This document shows, piece after piece, positions 55,033 through 64,000 of a DNA stretch of 64,000 nucleotides. The stretch covers positions 1-64,000 of the forward strand of contig NZ_FNZK01000010.1 in assembly GCF_900109225.1 (NCBI RefSeq). The letters are read 5' to 3'. The stretch comes from Propionispira arboris. GTDB lineage: Bacteria > Bacillota > Negativicutes > Selenomonadales > Selenomonadaceae. The position numbers and the translations under genes are program-made. Each line of letters begins with the position of its first letter. Positions within the stretch are counted from its first letter, which is position 1. Under the pieces are notes generated by a model, which saw only the letters and a list, made by a program, of their open reading frames with translations, did no database searches and had not been told where the DNA came from.

Positions 55033-56499
55033 ATGTTGGCAATAGGATTATTTGTAGTTACGCTTTTGAGTGGTGCTTTGGGCGGGCTGTTTAGCAGACA
55101 TAAATTTGCCGATTTCTTGCAGGCCACAGGGTCCTTTGTTTCATTGCTGCTGGCAGGCTGGATTGCAAAAATTGTAATTTTTGATGGGAACATACTTATC
55201 TATTCAGATCATTTGATTTATATTGATGCCCTGGGTGCTTTTAATATTATGTTGATCGCGATGGTCGGGTTTGTGGCAGCGGTTTATTCGGTTGGTTACA
55301 TGCGTTATGAAGTGGCAGAAGGATTCATAACACGGGTGCAGTTAGGTAGATATTATTTCTTTTTTCATTGTTTTATTTTATCGATGCTGTGGGTGAGTTC
55401 GGTTGATAATTTGGGCATGTTATGGGTTGGAATAGAGCTTACTACATTGATTTCAGCCTTATTAGTATCCTTTTATGGAACACAACATGCATTGGAGGCA
55501 GCTTGGAAATACCTTATTATGGGGGTGGTCGGAATTGGTTTTGCCCTTTTGGGTATTGTATTTCTCTATATGTCAGGGCTCAACACCATGAATCCGGCAG
55601 CGGCACTGCAGTGGTCTTCACTTATGGTGGTGGCGGATCAATTGAATCCACAATGGGTTGAAATCGGTTTTATTTTTATTTTGATTGGTTTTGGCACAAA
55701 GGCAGGGCTGGCACCTATGCATTTTTGGCTGCCGGATGCACATAGTCAGGCTCCAGCACCAGTTAGTGCGGTTTTATCCGGGGTACTTTTGAATACCGCC
55801 CTTTATGGTATTTTTCGTATTTTTGCGATTGCAAATCTTACGCTGCATGGACAGGCCGCTAAATATTTAATTGGGTTTGGATTGTTTTCAATTGCGGTGA
55901 CAGTACCTTTTATCATGGTGCAGAAGGATTTAAAGCGTATGCTGGCATTTTCGAGTGTTGAGCATATGGGAATTATTACATTAGCTGTTGGCTTTGGTGG
56001 ACCGTTGGGGTTATATGGAGCGTTTTTGCATATGTTTAATCATTCCATGACCAAATCTTTACTGTTTTTTGCTGCGGGTGATGTGGCGCAAAAATACCAT
56101 ACGAAATTTATGGATCGTATTTTTGGGGTACTTAAGGCGCTTCCTTTTACGGGAATTGTCATGCTTATTGCAGCTTTTGGTGTTGCCGGGGCACCACCGT
56201 TTAGCATCTTTTTGAGTGAGTTTACAATCATGTTAGCGGGTGCAGCTTCTGGTAACATTTTTGCCGCAGGTATTTTTGCTTTGTTGATTGTACTGATTTT
56301 TGCGGGAATGTCTTATTATGTGTTAAAGATGGCTTTTGGGAAAATGCCGGTTCGGACCGTGCATCAAACGGATTTTTGGATGAAAACTGCCATGAGTATA
56401 CTGCTTGTGTTTGTTATAGTCGGGGGTCTATATGTACCAGACCCACTTGTTTATGCAATCCATGCAGCAGTCGCTATATTCCAGGGGGGGATTAAATAA
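55033..56499 (+). CDS. hyfF: Hydrogenase-4 subunit F (NuoN/L-like)
   Basis: A 488-residue antiporter-like subunit. Conserved segments: WVGIELTTLISALLVSFYG, the charged GTKAGLAPMHFWLPDAHSQAP helix, VQKDLKRMLAFSSVEHMGI and FNHSMTKSLLFFAAGD. Its last base is shared with the start of hyfG (TAATG). Confidence 0.93.
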   Translation: MLAIGLFVVTLLSGALGGLFSRHKFADFLQATGSFVSLLLAGWIAKIVIFDGNILIYSDHLIYIDALGAFNIMLIAMVGFVAAVYSVGYMRYEVAEGFITRVQLGRYYFFFHCFILSMLWVSSVDNLGMLWVGIELTTLISALLVSFYGTQHALEAAWKYLIMGVVGIGFALLGIVFLYMSGLNTMNPAAALQWSSLMVVADQLNPQWVEIGFIFILIGFGTKAGLAPMHFWLPDAHSQAPAPVSAVLSGVLLNTALYGIFRIFAIANLTLHGQAAKYLIGFGLFSIAVTVPFIMVQKDLKRMLAFSSVEHMGIITLAVGFGGPLGLYGAFLHMFNHSMTKSLLFFAAGDVAQKYHTKFMDRIFGVLKALPFTGIVMLIAAFGVAGAPPFSIFLSEFTIMLAGAASGNIFAAGIFALLIVLIFAGMSYYVLKMAFGKMPVRTVHQTDFWMKTAMSILLVFVIVGGLYVPDPLVYAIHAAVAIFQGGIK

Positions 56500-58078
56500 T
56501 GGAGCGAAGAAGACGGATTTTAAAAGAAATAGAACAACATATTCAGCCGTTATTGCTTGCTAAAATAGAAAAAAACAGGAAGTCCTGTTTGAGGTGCATA
56601 AAGAACATTTGCTGCCAGCTTGTCAATACATTCATGGTGAACGCAAGGCGCGCCTTTTCACAATGGTTGGTAATGATGAACGGCAAATTAATGGAAGCTT
56701 TAGCTTGTATTATGTATTTGCGATTGATGAAATACATTTTTTTGTTACCATTAAAATTGCCCTGTCACAGGTCGATCCGACATTTCCTTCGCTGGCCGCG
56801 TATATACCGGCACTGGATTGGTATGAACGAGAAGTCAATGACTTATTGGGGCTTCGGGCGATTGGTCATCCCAACCGTGTACCGTTGATTTTACATGGAG
56901 ACTCTCTGGGGATACATCCGCTTTGTAAAGACTATGTTGAGACGGGTTTATTGCCACAGACATCGGATATGACGGATACGGTAGAGTATATGGGAGAAGA
57001 CGTGACGCAGATTCCCGTCGGTCCGATTCATGCCGGTATTATAGAACCTGGACATTTTCGTTTTGGTGCGGTTGGTGATACGATTTTACATCTGGATGCT
57101 AAACTTTTTTATACACATCGTGGGATTGAAAAAACACTGGAAGGCAAGACCGTGCAAGAAGCCAGATTTTTAATTGAACGTATTTGCTGTGTTTGCAATG
57201 TTTCTCATTCAGCTTCTTTTGCGCAAGCGGTGGAATCGGCAGCTGGAATTGAAATTTCGCAGCGAGCTAAATTTTTGCGGTGCCTATATTTAGAATTAGA
57301 GCGGCTTTACAATCATGTGGGAGATGTTGGAAATATTTGTTCGGGCTATGGTTTTGCGGTTGGAAGCAGCCAGGGCGCAAGGCTTAAAGAACAGCTTTTG
57401 CAACTGAATGAACGGCTTACAGGGCATCGCTATTTGCGCGGAACCATCGTGCCGGGTGGGGTGAACTGTGATCTGGATGAAGCGGAACTTGTCTTACTGA
57501 TGGAATCTATTAATGAAATTGATGTTGATTTTCAGGAATTTGTTGATATTTTATTGGGTCATGAAATTGCTATGGATCGTATGGAGACAACGGGGAAACT
57601 GTCGCTTCAGCAGGTTGATGATTTTGAGGCAGTTGGTATAGCCGCCAGAGCATCGGGGCGTGATGTTGACTGCCGACGTGATTTTCCTTATGCTGCCTAT
57701 GAACAACTTGATTTTGCGGTTGTTTTGCAAACAGAAGGCGATGTTTTAGCACGGATAAAGGTACGCATCGTTGAAGCTTTTAATTCGATGCTTTTGATCC
57801 GGCAAATTTTAAGCCGCTTGCCGAAGGGGGCTAGCCAAACTGACATTCCTTTGATTGAACCTTATACAAGTTCTTTGGGGTGGTCGGAATCAGCACGTGG
57901 TGAAAATACACATTGGATCATGTTTGATAAAAACAATACGATTTACCGTTATCGTATACGATCCGCGGCCTATAGCAATTGGCCCGTTGTACCGCTCGCA
58001 GTAGAAGGAAACATTATTCCGGATTTTCCGCTCATAAATAAGAGCTTTGAATTATGTTATGCGTGTTGTGATCGGTAA
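56499..58078 (+). CDS. hyfG: Hydrogenase-4 large subunit HyfG, split by a -1 frameshift
   Basis: The natural start (ATG 56499, sharing a base with hyfF) reads EQHIQPLLLAKIEK and then goes out of frame. The frame that encodes the rest (EVLFEVHKEHLLPACQY onward, stop at 58078) is -1 relative to it. The shift point is a run of seven A (56569-56575) forming the in-frame heptamer A-AAA-AAC. The protein has the NuoC-like domain (GNDERQINGSFSLYYVF, EREVNDLLGLRAIGHP) and NuoD-like domain. The [NiFe] ligands are intact: RICCVCNVSH and the C-terminal ELCYACCDR. Either a programmed frameshift, a real mutation or a sequence error; the isolated 494-codon frame starts with a GTG at 56594. Confidence 0.85.
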
Positions 58079-58099
58079 TGCTTGGAAGGAGAATTAAGT

Positions 58100-58414
58100 A
58101 TGTTTGATATGATTCGCAAGATATGGAAGGTTGGTACGGTGACTCGAAGGCAGCCATTTTCTGAGGCACCATTAAAATATAAAGGTAAAATTAAAATAAA
58201 ATTTGTGCCGAAGACCAATTGGGCCGAATGTGCGGCGGCTTGTCCAAGCAGAGCCCTTATAATAGAAGCTGGACAGGTACGGTTATTCTATGGCAATTGT
58301 ATTATGTGTGGAAATTGTGTAAAAATATGTAATACAGATGCAATCAGGCAAACGAATGATTGCTATTTAGCAGTTATGGATAAAAACAAACTTTGGGTGG
58401 CTGTGACGATATAA
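58100..58414 (+). CDS. hyfH: Hydrogenase-4 iron-sulfur subunit HyfH, one cluster incomplete
   Basis: A 104-residue HycF/NuoI-like ferredoxin. The second cluster motif is complete (Cys67, 70, 73, 77 in CIMCGNCVKICN). The first, normally C-x2-C-x2-C-x3-C-P, retains only the last two cysteines (Cys44 and Cys48 in WAECAAACPS). It is therefore probably a one-cluster electron carrier between the HyfI cluster and the partner. ATG 58100 has GGAGAA upstream and was preferred to an earlier TTG. Confidence 0.85.
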   Translation: MFDMIRKIWKVGTVTRRQPFSEAPLKYKGKIKIKFVPKTNWAECAAACPSRALIIEAGQVRLFYGNCIMCGNCVKICNTDAIRQTNDCYLAVMDKNKLWVAVTI

Positions 58415-58436
58415 TGGCAAAAAAGGAGAAATTCTG

Positions 58437-58901
58437 ATGAATGAAGAACTAGGAAAAGACATGAAAGCACGAATTACGAAAGTCTTAGGCGGATCTTTAC
58501 ATATTCGTCATGTAGATACGGGGTCTTGTAATGGCTGTGATTTTGAAATGGGAGCTTTGTCTAATCCCATTTATGATATTTCTCGTTTTGGTGTGAGTTT
58601 TTCAGCATCGCCCCGTCAGGCGGATATGCTAATGGTAACGGGCGGTGTGACGCGAGCCCTGCAAAAAGCACTGCTGAGAACATATGCTGCGGTGCCCAAT
58701 CCTAAAATTGTTTTGGCAGTGGGAGCTTGTGCGATCGGTGGCGGGGTTTTTGGCGAAACGTATGCCAATGCGGGCGGCATTGATCAATTTGTGCCGGTTT
58801 ATGTCTATATACCAGGCTGTCCGCCAAGACCGGAAGCCTTGATGCAGGGAATCTTGAGCGCAATTGATAAATATGAAGAAGTTTTAAAGCGGGGGAACTA
58901 A
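58437..58901 (+). CDS. hyfI: Hydrogenase-4 small subunit HyfI (NuoB-like)
   Basis: A 154-residue NuoB-family protein carrying the proximal [4Fe-4S] cluster. Ligands: Cys31 and Cys34 (GSCNGCDFE), Cys in VGACAIGGG and Cys in IPGCPPRPEA. These four match the NuoB/HycG set. It is the electron exit of the [NiFe] site in HyfG. AGGAGA precedes the ATG; the next gene starts one base after its stop. Confidence 0.94.
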   Translation: MNEELGKDMKARITKVLGGSLHIRHVDTGSCNGCDFEMGALSNPIYDISRFGVSFSASPRQADMLMVTGGVTRALQKALLRTYAAVPNPKIVLAVGACAIGGGVFGETYANAGGIDQFVPVYVYIPGCPPRPEALMQGILSAIDKYEEVLKRGN

Positions 58902-58902
58902 T

Positions 58903-59247
58903 ATGGATTTAACAGTGCAACAATTTAAAGCAGATTTTTTCAAAGCCCTGGCGCATCCACTGCGTATTCGAATTTTAGAAGTGTTGAGCCAGGGAGATAA
59001 AAATGTCAATGAACTGCAAAGTATTATCGGTAGTGAAGGGTCGGCCGTATCACAGCAGCTATCTGTTTTACGCAGTCGAAATATCGTTAAGGGGACAAAA
59101 GACGGTAATAAGGTAACCTATTCACTTTGCGATCCAGCTATTCCGGAACTTTTGAATGTAGCAAAACAAATTTTTAATCATCATTTGATCGATACGATTT
59201 CCATGCTGGACAAAGTGAATGATGATAATATGAAGGCTATGTCCTGA
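58903..59247 (+). CDS. ArsR-family winged-helix regulator
   Basis: A 114-residue ArsR-type regulator: FKALAHPLRIRILEVLSQGDKNVNEL, the recognition helix GSAVSQQLSVLRSRNIV and the wing DGNKVTYSL. The CxC/metal motif of the classic ArsR is absent (one Cys only, in SLCDP), so the signal is unknown. It starts one base after hyfI and is in the operon, so it probably controls hydrogenase expression or is co-regulated with it. Confidence 0.88.
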   Translation: MDLTVQQFKADFFKALAHPLRIRILEVLSQGDKNVNELQSIIGSEGSAVSQQLSVLRSRNIVKGTKDGNKVTYSLCDPAIPELLNVAKQIFNHHLIDTISMLDKVNDDNMKAMS

Positions 59248-59407
59248 TAAAAATTTAGAAAGCAGCTGGTGGTGTTCTGGTTTTTAGAAATTTTCCGCCT
59301 CGCAGACAGGACAAATTGCTCGTTTACAACTCTTATGGTTTATTTGAAAGTGACTTTGTGTTAAGCTAAGAATAGAGTAATAATGGTTTTATTATAGGAG
59401 GGACATC

Positions 59408-60097
59408 ATGGCAGTTGGTAATATTTATACAGCAAAGAAAATTTGCCCGGTATGCGGCGAAGAAATTTCAGTAACGAAAGTGAGATCAAGACTCATCTCG
59501 GTAAAGACAGATGATGATTTTTGTGTACATTATAAAGATTTTAATCCTTATTATTATGCGATTTGGGTTTGTGAAAAATGCGGCTATGCAGCAGATGAAA
59601 ATCATTTTACGGGACATATGCATCCCAAACATCAAGAACTAATTCGAAATTTTTTAAATGAACGAAAGATAGGTTTGGAACATCATGAAGTGAGAACGCT
59701 TGCTGAAACGGTTACATCCTACAAACTAGCGATTTTTTTCGCAGAACTTATTAGTGCATCTGCAGGTCATATTGCAGGGCTGTATTTAAAGCTGGCTTGG
59801 ATCTATCGGGATGCCAAAGACAAAGAAAAAGAAGATGAAGCTTTGGCAAAAGCAGTTGAATATTATGATAAGTCTTTGGCGACAGAACGTTATCCAATGG
59901 GAACGATGACCGATAATGCGGTTATTTATCTTATCGGGGCTATCCATAAACGTATGGGCAATTATGAATCAGCTACACAATATTTAAGTCGTGTCATTGG
60001 TGATCAGCGGGCTCGCTCGGAAACAACGATTTTTAATAAAGCCCGTGATCTTTGGCAGGATATCCGTTCCGATAAAGAAACACCAGAGCACTCCTGA
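59408..60097 (+). CDS. DUF2225 protein with zinc-binding cysteines and TPR-like helices
   Basis: A 229-residue DUF2225 protein. The N-terminal CPVCGEEISVTKVRSR and CEKCGYAA pairs bind zinc. A TPR-like helical part with DKEKEDEALAKAVEYYDKSL follows. Common in Firmicutes; function unknown. AGGAGGG precedes the ATG. Confidence 0.88.
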   Translation: MAVGNIYTAKKICPVCGEEISVTKVRSRLISVKTDDDFCVHYKDFNPYYYAIWVCEKCGYAADENHFTGHMHPKHQELIRNFLNERKIGLEHHEVRTLAETVTSYKLAIFFAELISASAGHIAGLYLKLAWIYRDAKDKEKEDEALAKAVEYYDKSLATERYPMGTMTDNAVIYLIGAIHKRMGNYESATQYLSRVIGDQRARSETTIFNKARDLWQDIRSDKETPEHS

Positions 60098-60233
60098 TAT
60101 TTTGTTTTATAATGACTGACAGGCGATTTTTTTATGACATAACAGATGAATTGCTGTATAATAAAAATGCTATTGCAGGCACTTTTGCCGGTGTATGCAA
60201 TAGCATAAATTTTATGATGAAGCAGGGATTGTT

Positions 60234-60908
60234 ATGGATATGCCTACAGTTATTTCAGCTCAGGCACTGAACTCAATTGATTTTAATGACATAAGCAGTA
60301 CAATAGAAAACTATAGTCCGGTTATTGATGTGGTAAAAAAGACCTGGACAAAAGAATCTTTGCTGGATATTTTAGCCGGGAAAATTTCGATACCGGATGA
60401 TGTGATCAATGCATCCATTGCCGATCAAATCGATGAGACCTCTAAAGTGAAGTCTCTTATTGTTACTTCTCAAGCGAATGGAAAACTGAAAATCAACGCC
60501 GATACCAAAGCAATGGGACGTTTGGAGCTTGCGGGAACAATTGATGAATTTGTTCACAGGGGGGATACGTCCTATGTGAAATTTACAGTTAAAGAAAGAG
60601 AACTTCCGGATCATAAAGTCATGTCTTGGATTTTTTCCCGGATTTCGTTGTCGATGGCGCAAAAAATAGTGGGGAAGATTGACCTTGCTGATGATTTGAA
60701 AACGGATATCAACCATAATACAATTACCGTGGATTATCAAGACATGTTATTGAAATCAGATTTTGGACAAGTTTCATTTCAAGGCTATAATCTTCTGGAT
60801 GCACTTGTGATTGAGAAGGCCGAACCCAAAGATGGCTATATTGAATTTACAACAGGACTAAATCTTCCTGAGCCTGTCAAAACGATGTTATTGAATATAC
60901 TTTTATAG
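60234..60908 (+). CDS. Hypothetical protein
   Basis: A 224-residue protein without a recognised family. It is soluble, without signal peptide, and ends in a strand-rich half. It starts 25 residues before a TWTKES segment; no catalytic motif. It is 14 bases upstream of the DUF4127 gene, so the two are probably one operon. Confidence 0.55.
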   Translation: MDMPTVISAQALNSIDFNDISSTIENYSPVIDVVKKTWTKESLLDILAGKISIPDDVINASIADQIDETSKVKSLIVTSQANGKLKINADTKAMGRLELAGTIDEFVHRGDTSYVKFTVKERELPDHKVMSWIFSRISLSMAQKIVGKIDLADDLKTDINHNTITVDYQDMLLKSDFGQVSFQGYNLLDALVIEKAEPKDGYIEFTTGLNLPEPVKTMLLNILL

Positions 60909-60922
60909 AGGGGGTTGTATTT

Positions 60923-62503
60923 TTGAAAAAAATAGTTTGCTTGCTGCTTATGTGTTTTTGTATTGTGGCGCTAACACTGCCAGTTTTGGCATCACCGCTT
61001 AAACCAAAAATTTTATTTGTACCTCATGATGATCGACCTGTTTCGTTTGCACAGACAGCCGATACCGTGCGTAATTTAGACTATGACCTGGTATTGCCAC
61101 CGCAAAATCTCTTGGGGAATCGTACGGATCTTGGACATCCTGATGAACTGTGGCAATGGGTATTCGCTCAGGCAAAGAATGCAGATGCACTGGTTTTATC
61201 TTCGGATTCTCTACTCTACGGAAGTCTGGTAGGGTCTAGAAAGCATGCCTATACACAAGCAGATATCATCAAACGTGTTGAACAGTTTGCGCAGCTTAAA
61301 GCGCAAAATCCCCGTTTAAAAATTTATGTTTTTGGTTCGATTATGCGTACTCCCCGTGATGGTGCAGCTTCAGGGACGGAAGAACCAAGCTATTATGCTA
61401 AATATGGTGCTTCGATATTTCGTTTAACAGAACTGCAAGATAAAAGCGAAACGGAAGGGTTATCAGGCAGTGAAAAAAAAGAACAGGCTAAATTAGAAAC
61501 GGTGATTCCAACAAAGGCAATCGGCGATTGGATGAAACGCCGCCAGACTAATTTTGCTGCGAGCAGTCGTCTGATTGAATTATCCCGGGCGGGAACTTTT
61601 AATTATCTTGCTTTAGGACGCGATGATAATGCACCATATTCGCAGACGCACAAAGAAAGCAGGCTGCTGTCAAAACAGGGTGAGGATTTAGGCGTTACGA
61701 AATTTCAAGCTTTAGCGGGAATTGATGAAATTGGTATGGTCTTGATGACGCGGGCCGTAAACGATTTAAGTTCTAATATTCCCTTTGTAACAGTTCGTTA
61801 TGCCGATGGCATAGGTGCGGCTACGGTACCGTCTTATTCCGATGAAGCAATTAGTCAATCGATTCGTTCTCATCTTCTGGCTGCCGGGGCAATTCAGATT
61901 CCAGGACTCAAACGAGCGGATCTGGTACTTTTGGTGAATACGAATAAAGATGGGAAAACCTTAGAGGCAAATTGGCCGCAAAATACGATAGTGCCAAGAG
62001 ATAATACGCTTTCATTTGCCAAAATGGTGGATTTATATGTGTCACAAGGTTATCATGTTGGTGTCGGGGATATTGCTTTTTCCAATGGGGCTGACAATGC
62101 ATTGATGGCTGAGTTGGCAAAACGTAATCTTTTGCCGAAACTCACAGCTTATTCGGGATGGAATACGGCGACAAATAGTACAGGCTTTGTGTTAGGACAG
62201 GGGATTATGGCTCCAAAAATGACGCTGCAGGCAAAAAACAATTTATTGGCAGTTCGGTATTTGGATGATTGGGCTTATCAAGCTAATATTCGGCAGAGTG
62301 TTGCTGGAGAGCTATCAAAAATACCCGGAACTGGCAGTTATGGACAGTTGGATCAAAAAAAAGCAGATGCCGTAAAAGCTACAGTCGAAAAAATGAATAT
62401 ATTTGTCAAGCAGAACTTGTCAGATATGGAGATTGATAAAATTTCGATTGATTTTCCCTGGAATAGAATGTTTGAAACTGCGGTTACGATACAATCTCGA
62501 TAA
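60923..62503 (+). CDS. Exported DUF4127 protein
   Basis: A 526-residue protein with a Sec signal (residues 1-25, ending PVLAS) and the DUF4127 fold: the opening ILFVPHDDRPVSF, then DALVLSSDSLLYGSLVGSRKH, YLALGRDDNAPYSQTHKE, GIDEIGMVLMTRA, and VGVGDIAFSNGADN. The family is widespread in Firmicutes; its enzymatic role is unknown, but the conserved acidic residues suggest a hydrolase. TTG start with GGGGG upstream. A terminator follows. Confidence 0.88.
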   Translation: MKKIVCLLLMCFCIVALTLPVLASPLKPKILFVPHDDRPVSFAQTADTVRNLDYDLVLPPQNLLGNRTDLGHPDELWQWVFAQAKNADALVLSSDSLLYGSLVGSRKHAYTQADIIKRVEQFAQLKAQNPRLKIYVFGSIMRTPRDGAASGTEEPSYYAKYGASIFRLTELQDKSETEGLSGSEKKEQAKLETVIPTKAIGDWMKRRQTNFAASSRLIELSRAGTFNYLALGRDDNAPYSQTHKESRLLSKQGEDLGVTKFQALAGIDEIGMVLMTRAVNDLSSNIPFVTVRYADGIGAATVPSYSDEAISQSIRSHLLAAGAIQIPGLKRADLVLLVNTNKDGKTLEANWPQNTIVPRDNTLSFAKMVDLYVSQGYHVGVGDIAFSNGADNALMAELAKRNLLPKLTAYSGWNTATNSTGFVLGQGIMAPKMTLQAKNNLLAVRYLDDWAYQANIRQSVAGELSKIPGTGSYGQLDQKKADAVKATVEKMNIFVKQNLSDMEIDKISIDFPWNRMFETAVTIQSR

Positions 62504-62507
62504 ATAT

Positions 62508-62541
62508 AAAACCTGCTAATTTTTTTAGCAGGTTTTTTTAT
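62508..62541 (+). terminator. Terminator after the DUF4127 gene
   Basis: AAACCTGCTAA pairs with TTAGCAGGTTT and is followed by TTTT. Confidence 0.85.
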
Positions 62542-62679
62542 TGAAAGCACGAATACTAAATGAGTAGTGTTTCCCTCGAAATAAAGCAAAATCTGAAGGA
62601 AGTTCACGTGCAGTACCGGAGTTTGGCAGTTTGCATAGCTTAAGATTGTATAAATTGAAAATGGAAGAGGGCGGAAATT

Positions 62680-64000
62680 TTGTTTGACTTTTTTAAGAAA
62701 AAAACAGATCGGCCGTTTCAAAATGAAGATTTATCGAACAGACAGCAGACCGTAACAGAACAGATGGATTCCGTAAGTCAAAAAGATCATGCCGCGGAAT
62801 TGCACTGCAAGGTAAACTATTTTTCAGAACAGGATATAAATGCACAGAGTTTAACGGAATTTTTGGCTGTGGCGGGCGGTCCGGCACTCGTTTTAGGGTA
62901 TGTTTCCCCGGATGCTTCAATGAAGGAAATTTCCAGTAAACTTAAGAGTTTGCTGCCACAAACAGCGAAGCTGTTATTGGTTTCAACGGCGGGAGAACTT
63001 TGCAATGTAAATGCACAAGCCTCTTTATACCAAAGTGATGATGCTGGCCGCAAAAAAGTTTTATTACAAGTTTTTTCGCAAAAAATGATTCGGAATTGTC
63101 AGATCATATCGATTCCATTGCCAAATGAGGATATTTTGGCAGGGAAAGATACATTTTCAATGAAAAAACGGATTGATATGATTAAAGCGGAGCTGGCGCA
63201 GCAACCCATTAAATTCAAAATATCTTCGCCCGATACGATAGCGATTACCTATATTGATGGTGTTTCAAATTGTGAAACATTTTTTATGGAGGCAATTTAT
63301 GCAAGTCATAAGTATCCTTGTACTTTTATTGGTGGTTCGGCTGGCGGAAAATTTGATTTTGTAAGCACCGATATTTTTGATGGCACAAAAGTACTGCATC
63401 ATCATGCAGTTATGTGTTTTGTCCAGTTGAATAAAGATTTTCGCTTTGGCATATTGAAAACGCAGGGATTTAGTAAAACGGATACAAAATATATTGTCAG
63501 CAGTTCTAATTCAGCTTTGCGTTATGTAAGTGAAGTCCTCGATGAAAATGGTAATAGCGTTAGCTTGATTGATATACTGAAACGTAAATTTAGCTGCCAG
63601 AGTATCGAACAGTTGGAGAATGTTTTAAATGGCTATAGTTTTGCGATTGAGATCAACGATGAGATCTTTATTCGCAGTATAGCCAAGATCGCAACGGCTG
63701 AAAATCGAATTTATTTCTTTTGCGATTTAGCACCAGGTGAATATCTGCATTTGGTTAAGCGTGAAGGTTTTGTAAAGAATATGCGGGATGATTGGCAGAA
63801 ATTCTGCTTGAATAAACCCAAACCTTTTGGCGGGATTTTGAATGATTGCGTAATTCGCCGTTTAATGAATCCACAAGAATTGAAAGATGTTCCTAAATTT
63901 GAAGGGATTCCCGTCGCTGGTTTTTCGAGTTTTGGTGAACTTCTAGGTATTCACATGAATGAAACATTGACGGCATTATTCTTTTACTACGTTCCAAACG
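62680..64000 (+). CDS. FIST-domain sensory protein, partial (runs off right edge)
   Basis: 440 codons are visible without a stop. After a short N-terminal linker rich in charged residues, residues about 65-250 form a FIST N domain (PALVLGYVSPDAS, LLLVSTAGEL, TFIGGSAGGKFDF), followed by a FIST C domain (GVSNCETFF upstream, then FEGIPVAGFSSFGELLG). FIST proteins bind small ligands, often amino acids, and usually feed chemotaxis or two-component systems; the C-terminal partner domain lies outside the window. The start is TTG with GAGGGCGG upstream. Confidence 0.85.
   Translation, partial: MFDFFKKKTDRPFQNEDLSNRQQTVTEQMDSVSQKDHAAELHCKVNYFSEQDINAQSLTEFLAVAGGPALVLGYVSPDASMKEISSKLKSLLPQTAKLLLVSTAGELCNVNAQASLYQSDDAGRKKVLLQVFSQKMIRNCQIISIPLPNEDILAGKDTFSMKKRIDMIKAELAQQPIKFKISSPDTIAITYIDGVSNCETFFMEAIYASHKYPCTFIGGSAGGKFDFVSTDIFDGTKVLHHHAVMCFVQLNKDFRFGILKTQGFSKTDTKYIVSSSNSALRYVSEVLDENGNSVSLIDILKRKFSCQSIEQLENVLNGYSFAIEINDEIFIRSIAKIATAENRIYFFCDLAPGEYLHLVKREGFVKNMRDDWQKFCLNKPKPFGGILNDCVIRRLMNPQELKDVPKFEGIPVAGFSSFGELLGIHMNETLTALFFYYVPN

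Noticed and set aside
56499-56888. 129-codon frame starting at 56499 as a separate gene
   Set aside because: Only its first 26 codons are HyfG-like; after the A run the frame is an arbitrary reading of the hyfG body.
60372-60740. 122-codon minus-strand frame
   Set aside because: Lies within the gene at 60234-60908, without a ribosome site or recognisable domain.
1-64000. CRISPR array
   Set aside because: No regularly spaced direct repeats were seen anywhere and no cas genes; the Cas4-like nuclease belongs to a recombination operon.

Overview
The window looks like a chromosomal segment of a low-GC, strictly anaerobic Gram-negative-type Firmicute, most likely of the Negativicutes (Selenomonadales/Sporomusa-like). 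This is inferred from the gene mix: a SAM-I riboswitch in front of metA, a HycE/HyfG-type membrane [NiFe] hydrogenase operon, HydE, an H-NOX chemoreceptor, DUF4127 and FIST proteins. No rRNA or species-diagnostic gene is present, so the genus is not called.

Left part (1 to about 40.9 kb): a large, AT-rich accessory block. It is bounded by two inverted copies of the same IS21-family end (90-325 and 40290-40525) and lies against a tRNA-Thr gene (40854-40929). From left to right it carries: an OLD-nuclease plus UvrD-helicase pair of Gabija type (379-4070); a DUF262/HNH protein (4624-6411); a caspase-like protein (6728-8263); a phage/plasmid-like recombination set of RadC, DUF932, a Cas4-like nuclease and an ERF annealing protein (8702-12382); unknown and regulatory genes; a flagellin-like protein with an inserted beta-helix (14888-16516); a run of small membrane and exported proteins (16673-20431); and a mobilisation/integration module of a RHH protein, mini-relaxase, excisionase and tyrosine recombinase (21099-23487). 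Next comes an SF2 helicase (minus strand), divergent from a tightly coupled six-gene operon of three dynamin-like GTPases, an unknown protein, a membrane-anchored coiled-coil protein and a small protein (26867-36370). The block ends with a Ser/Thr kinase plus partner facing a winged-helix/PD-(D/E)XK-like gene (36812-39804), and IS3, IS5 and IS21 remnants. Overall this is a defence and mobility island. The dynamin operon is the best candidate for a poorly described system: it resembles the Eleos (LeoABC) idea but has three GTPases and three extra subunits.

Right part (about 41 to 64 kb): core-like genes. These are a PAS-GGDEF diguanylate cyclase, HlyIII, SAM-I riboswitch plus metA (with Glu111, suggesting acetyl-CoA use), two paralogous exported proteins, hydE, an H-NOX chemoreceptor with the W9/N74/Y140 oxygen-binding triad, mgsA and a RAYT-type Y1 transposase. 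They are followed by a seven-subunit hydrogenase-4/formate-hydrogenlyase-like operon (hyfB, C, E, F, G, H, I) ending in an ArsR-type regulator gene. The large subunit hyfG is split by a -1 shift at an A-AAA-AAC heptamer. After it come a DUF2225 protein, an unknown protein, an exported DUF4127 protein and a FIST sensor that runs off the right edge.
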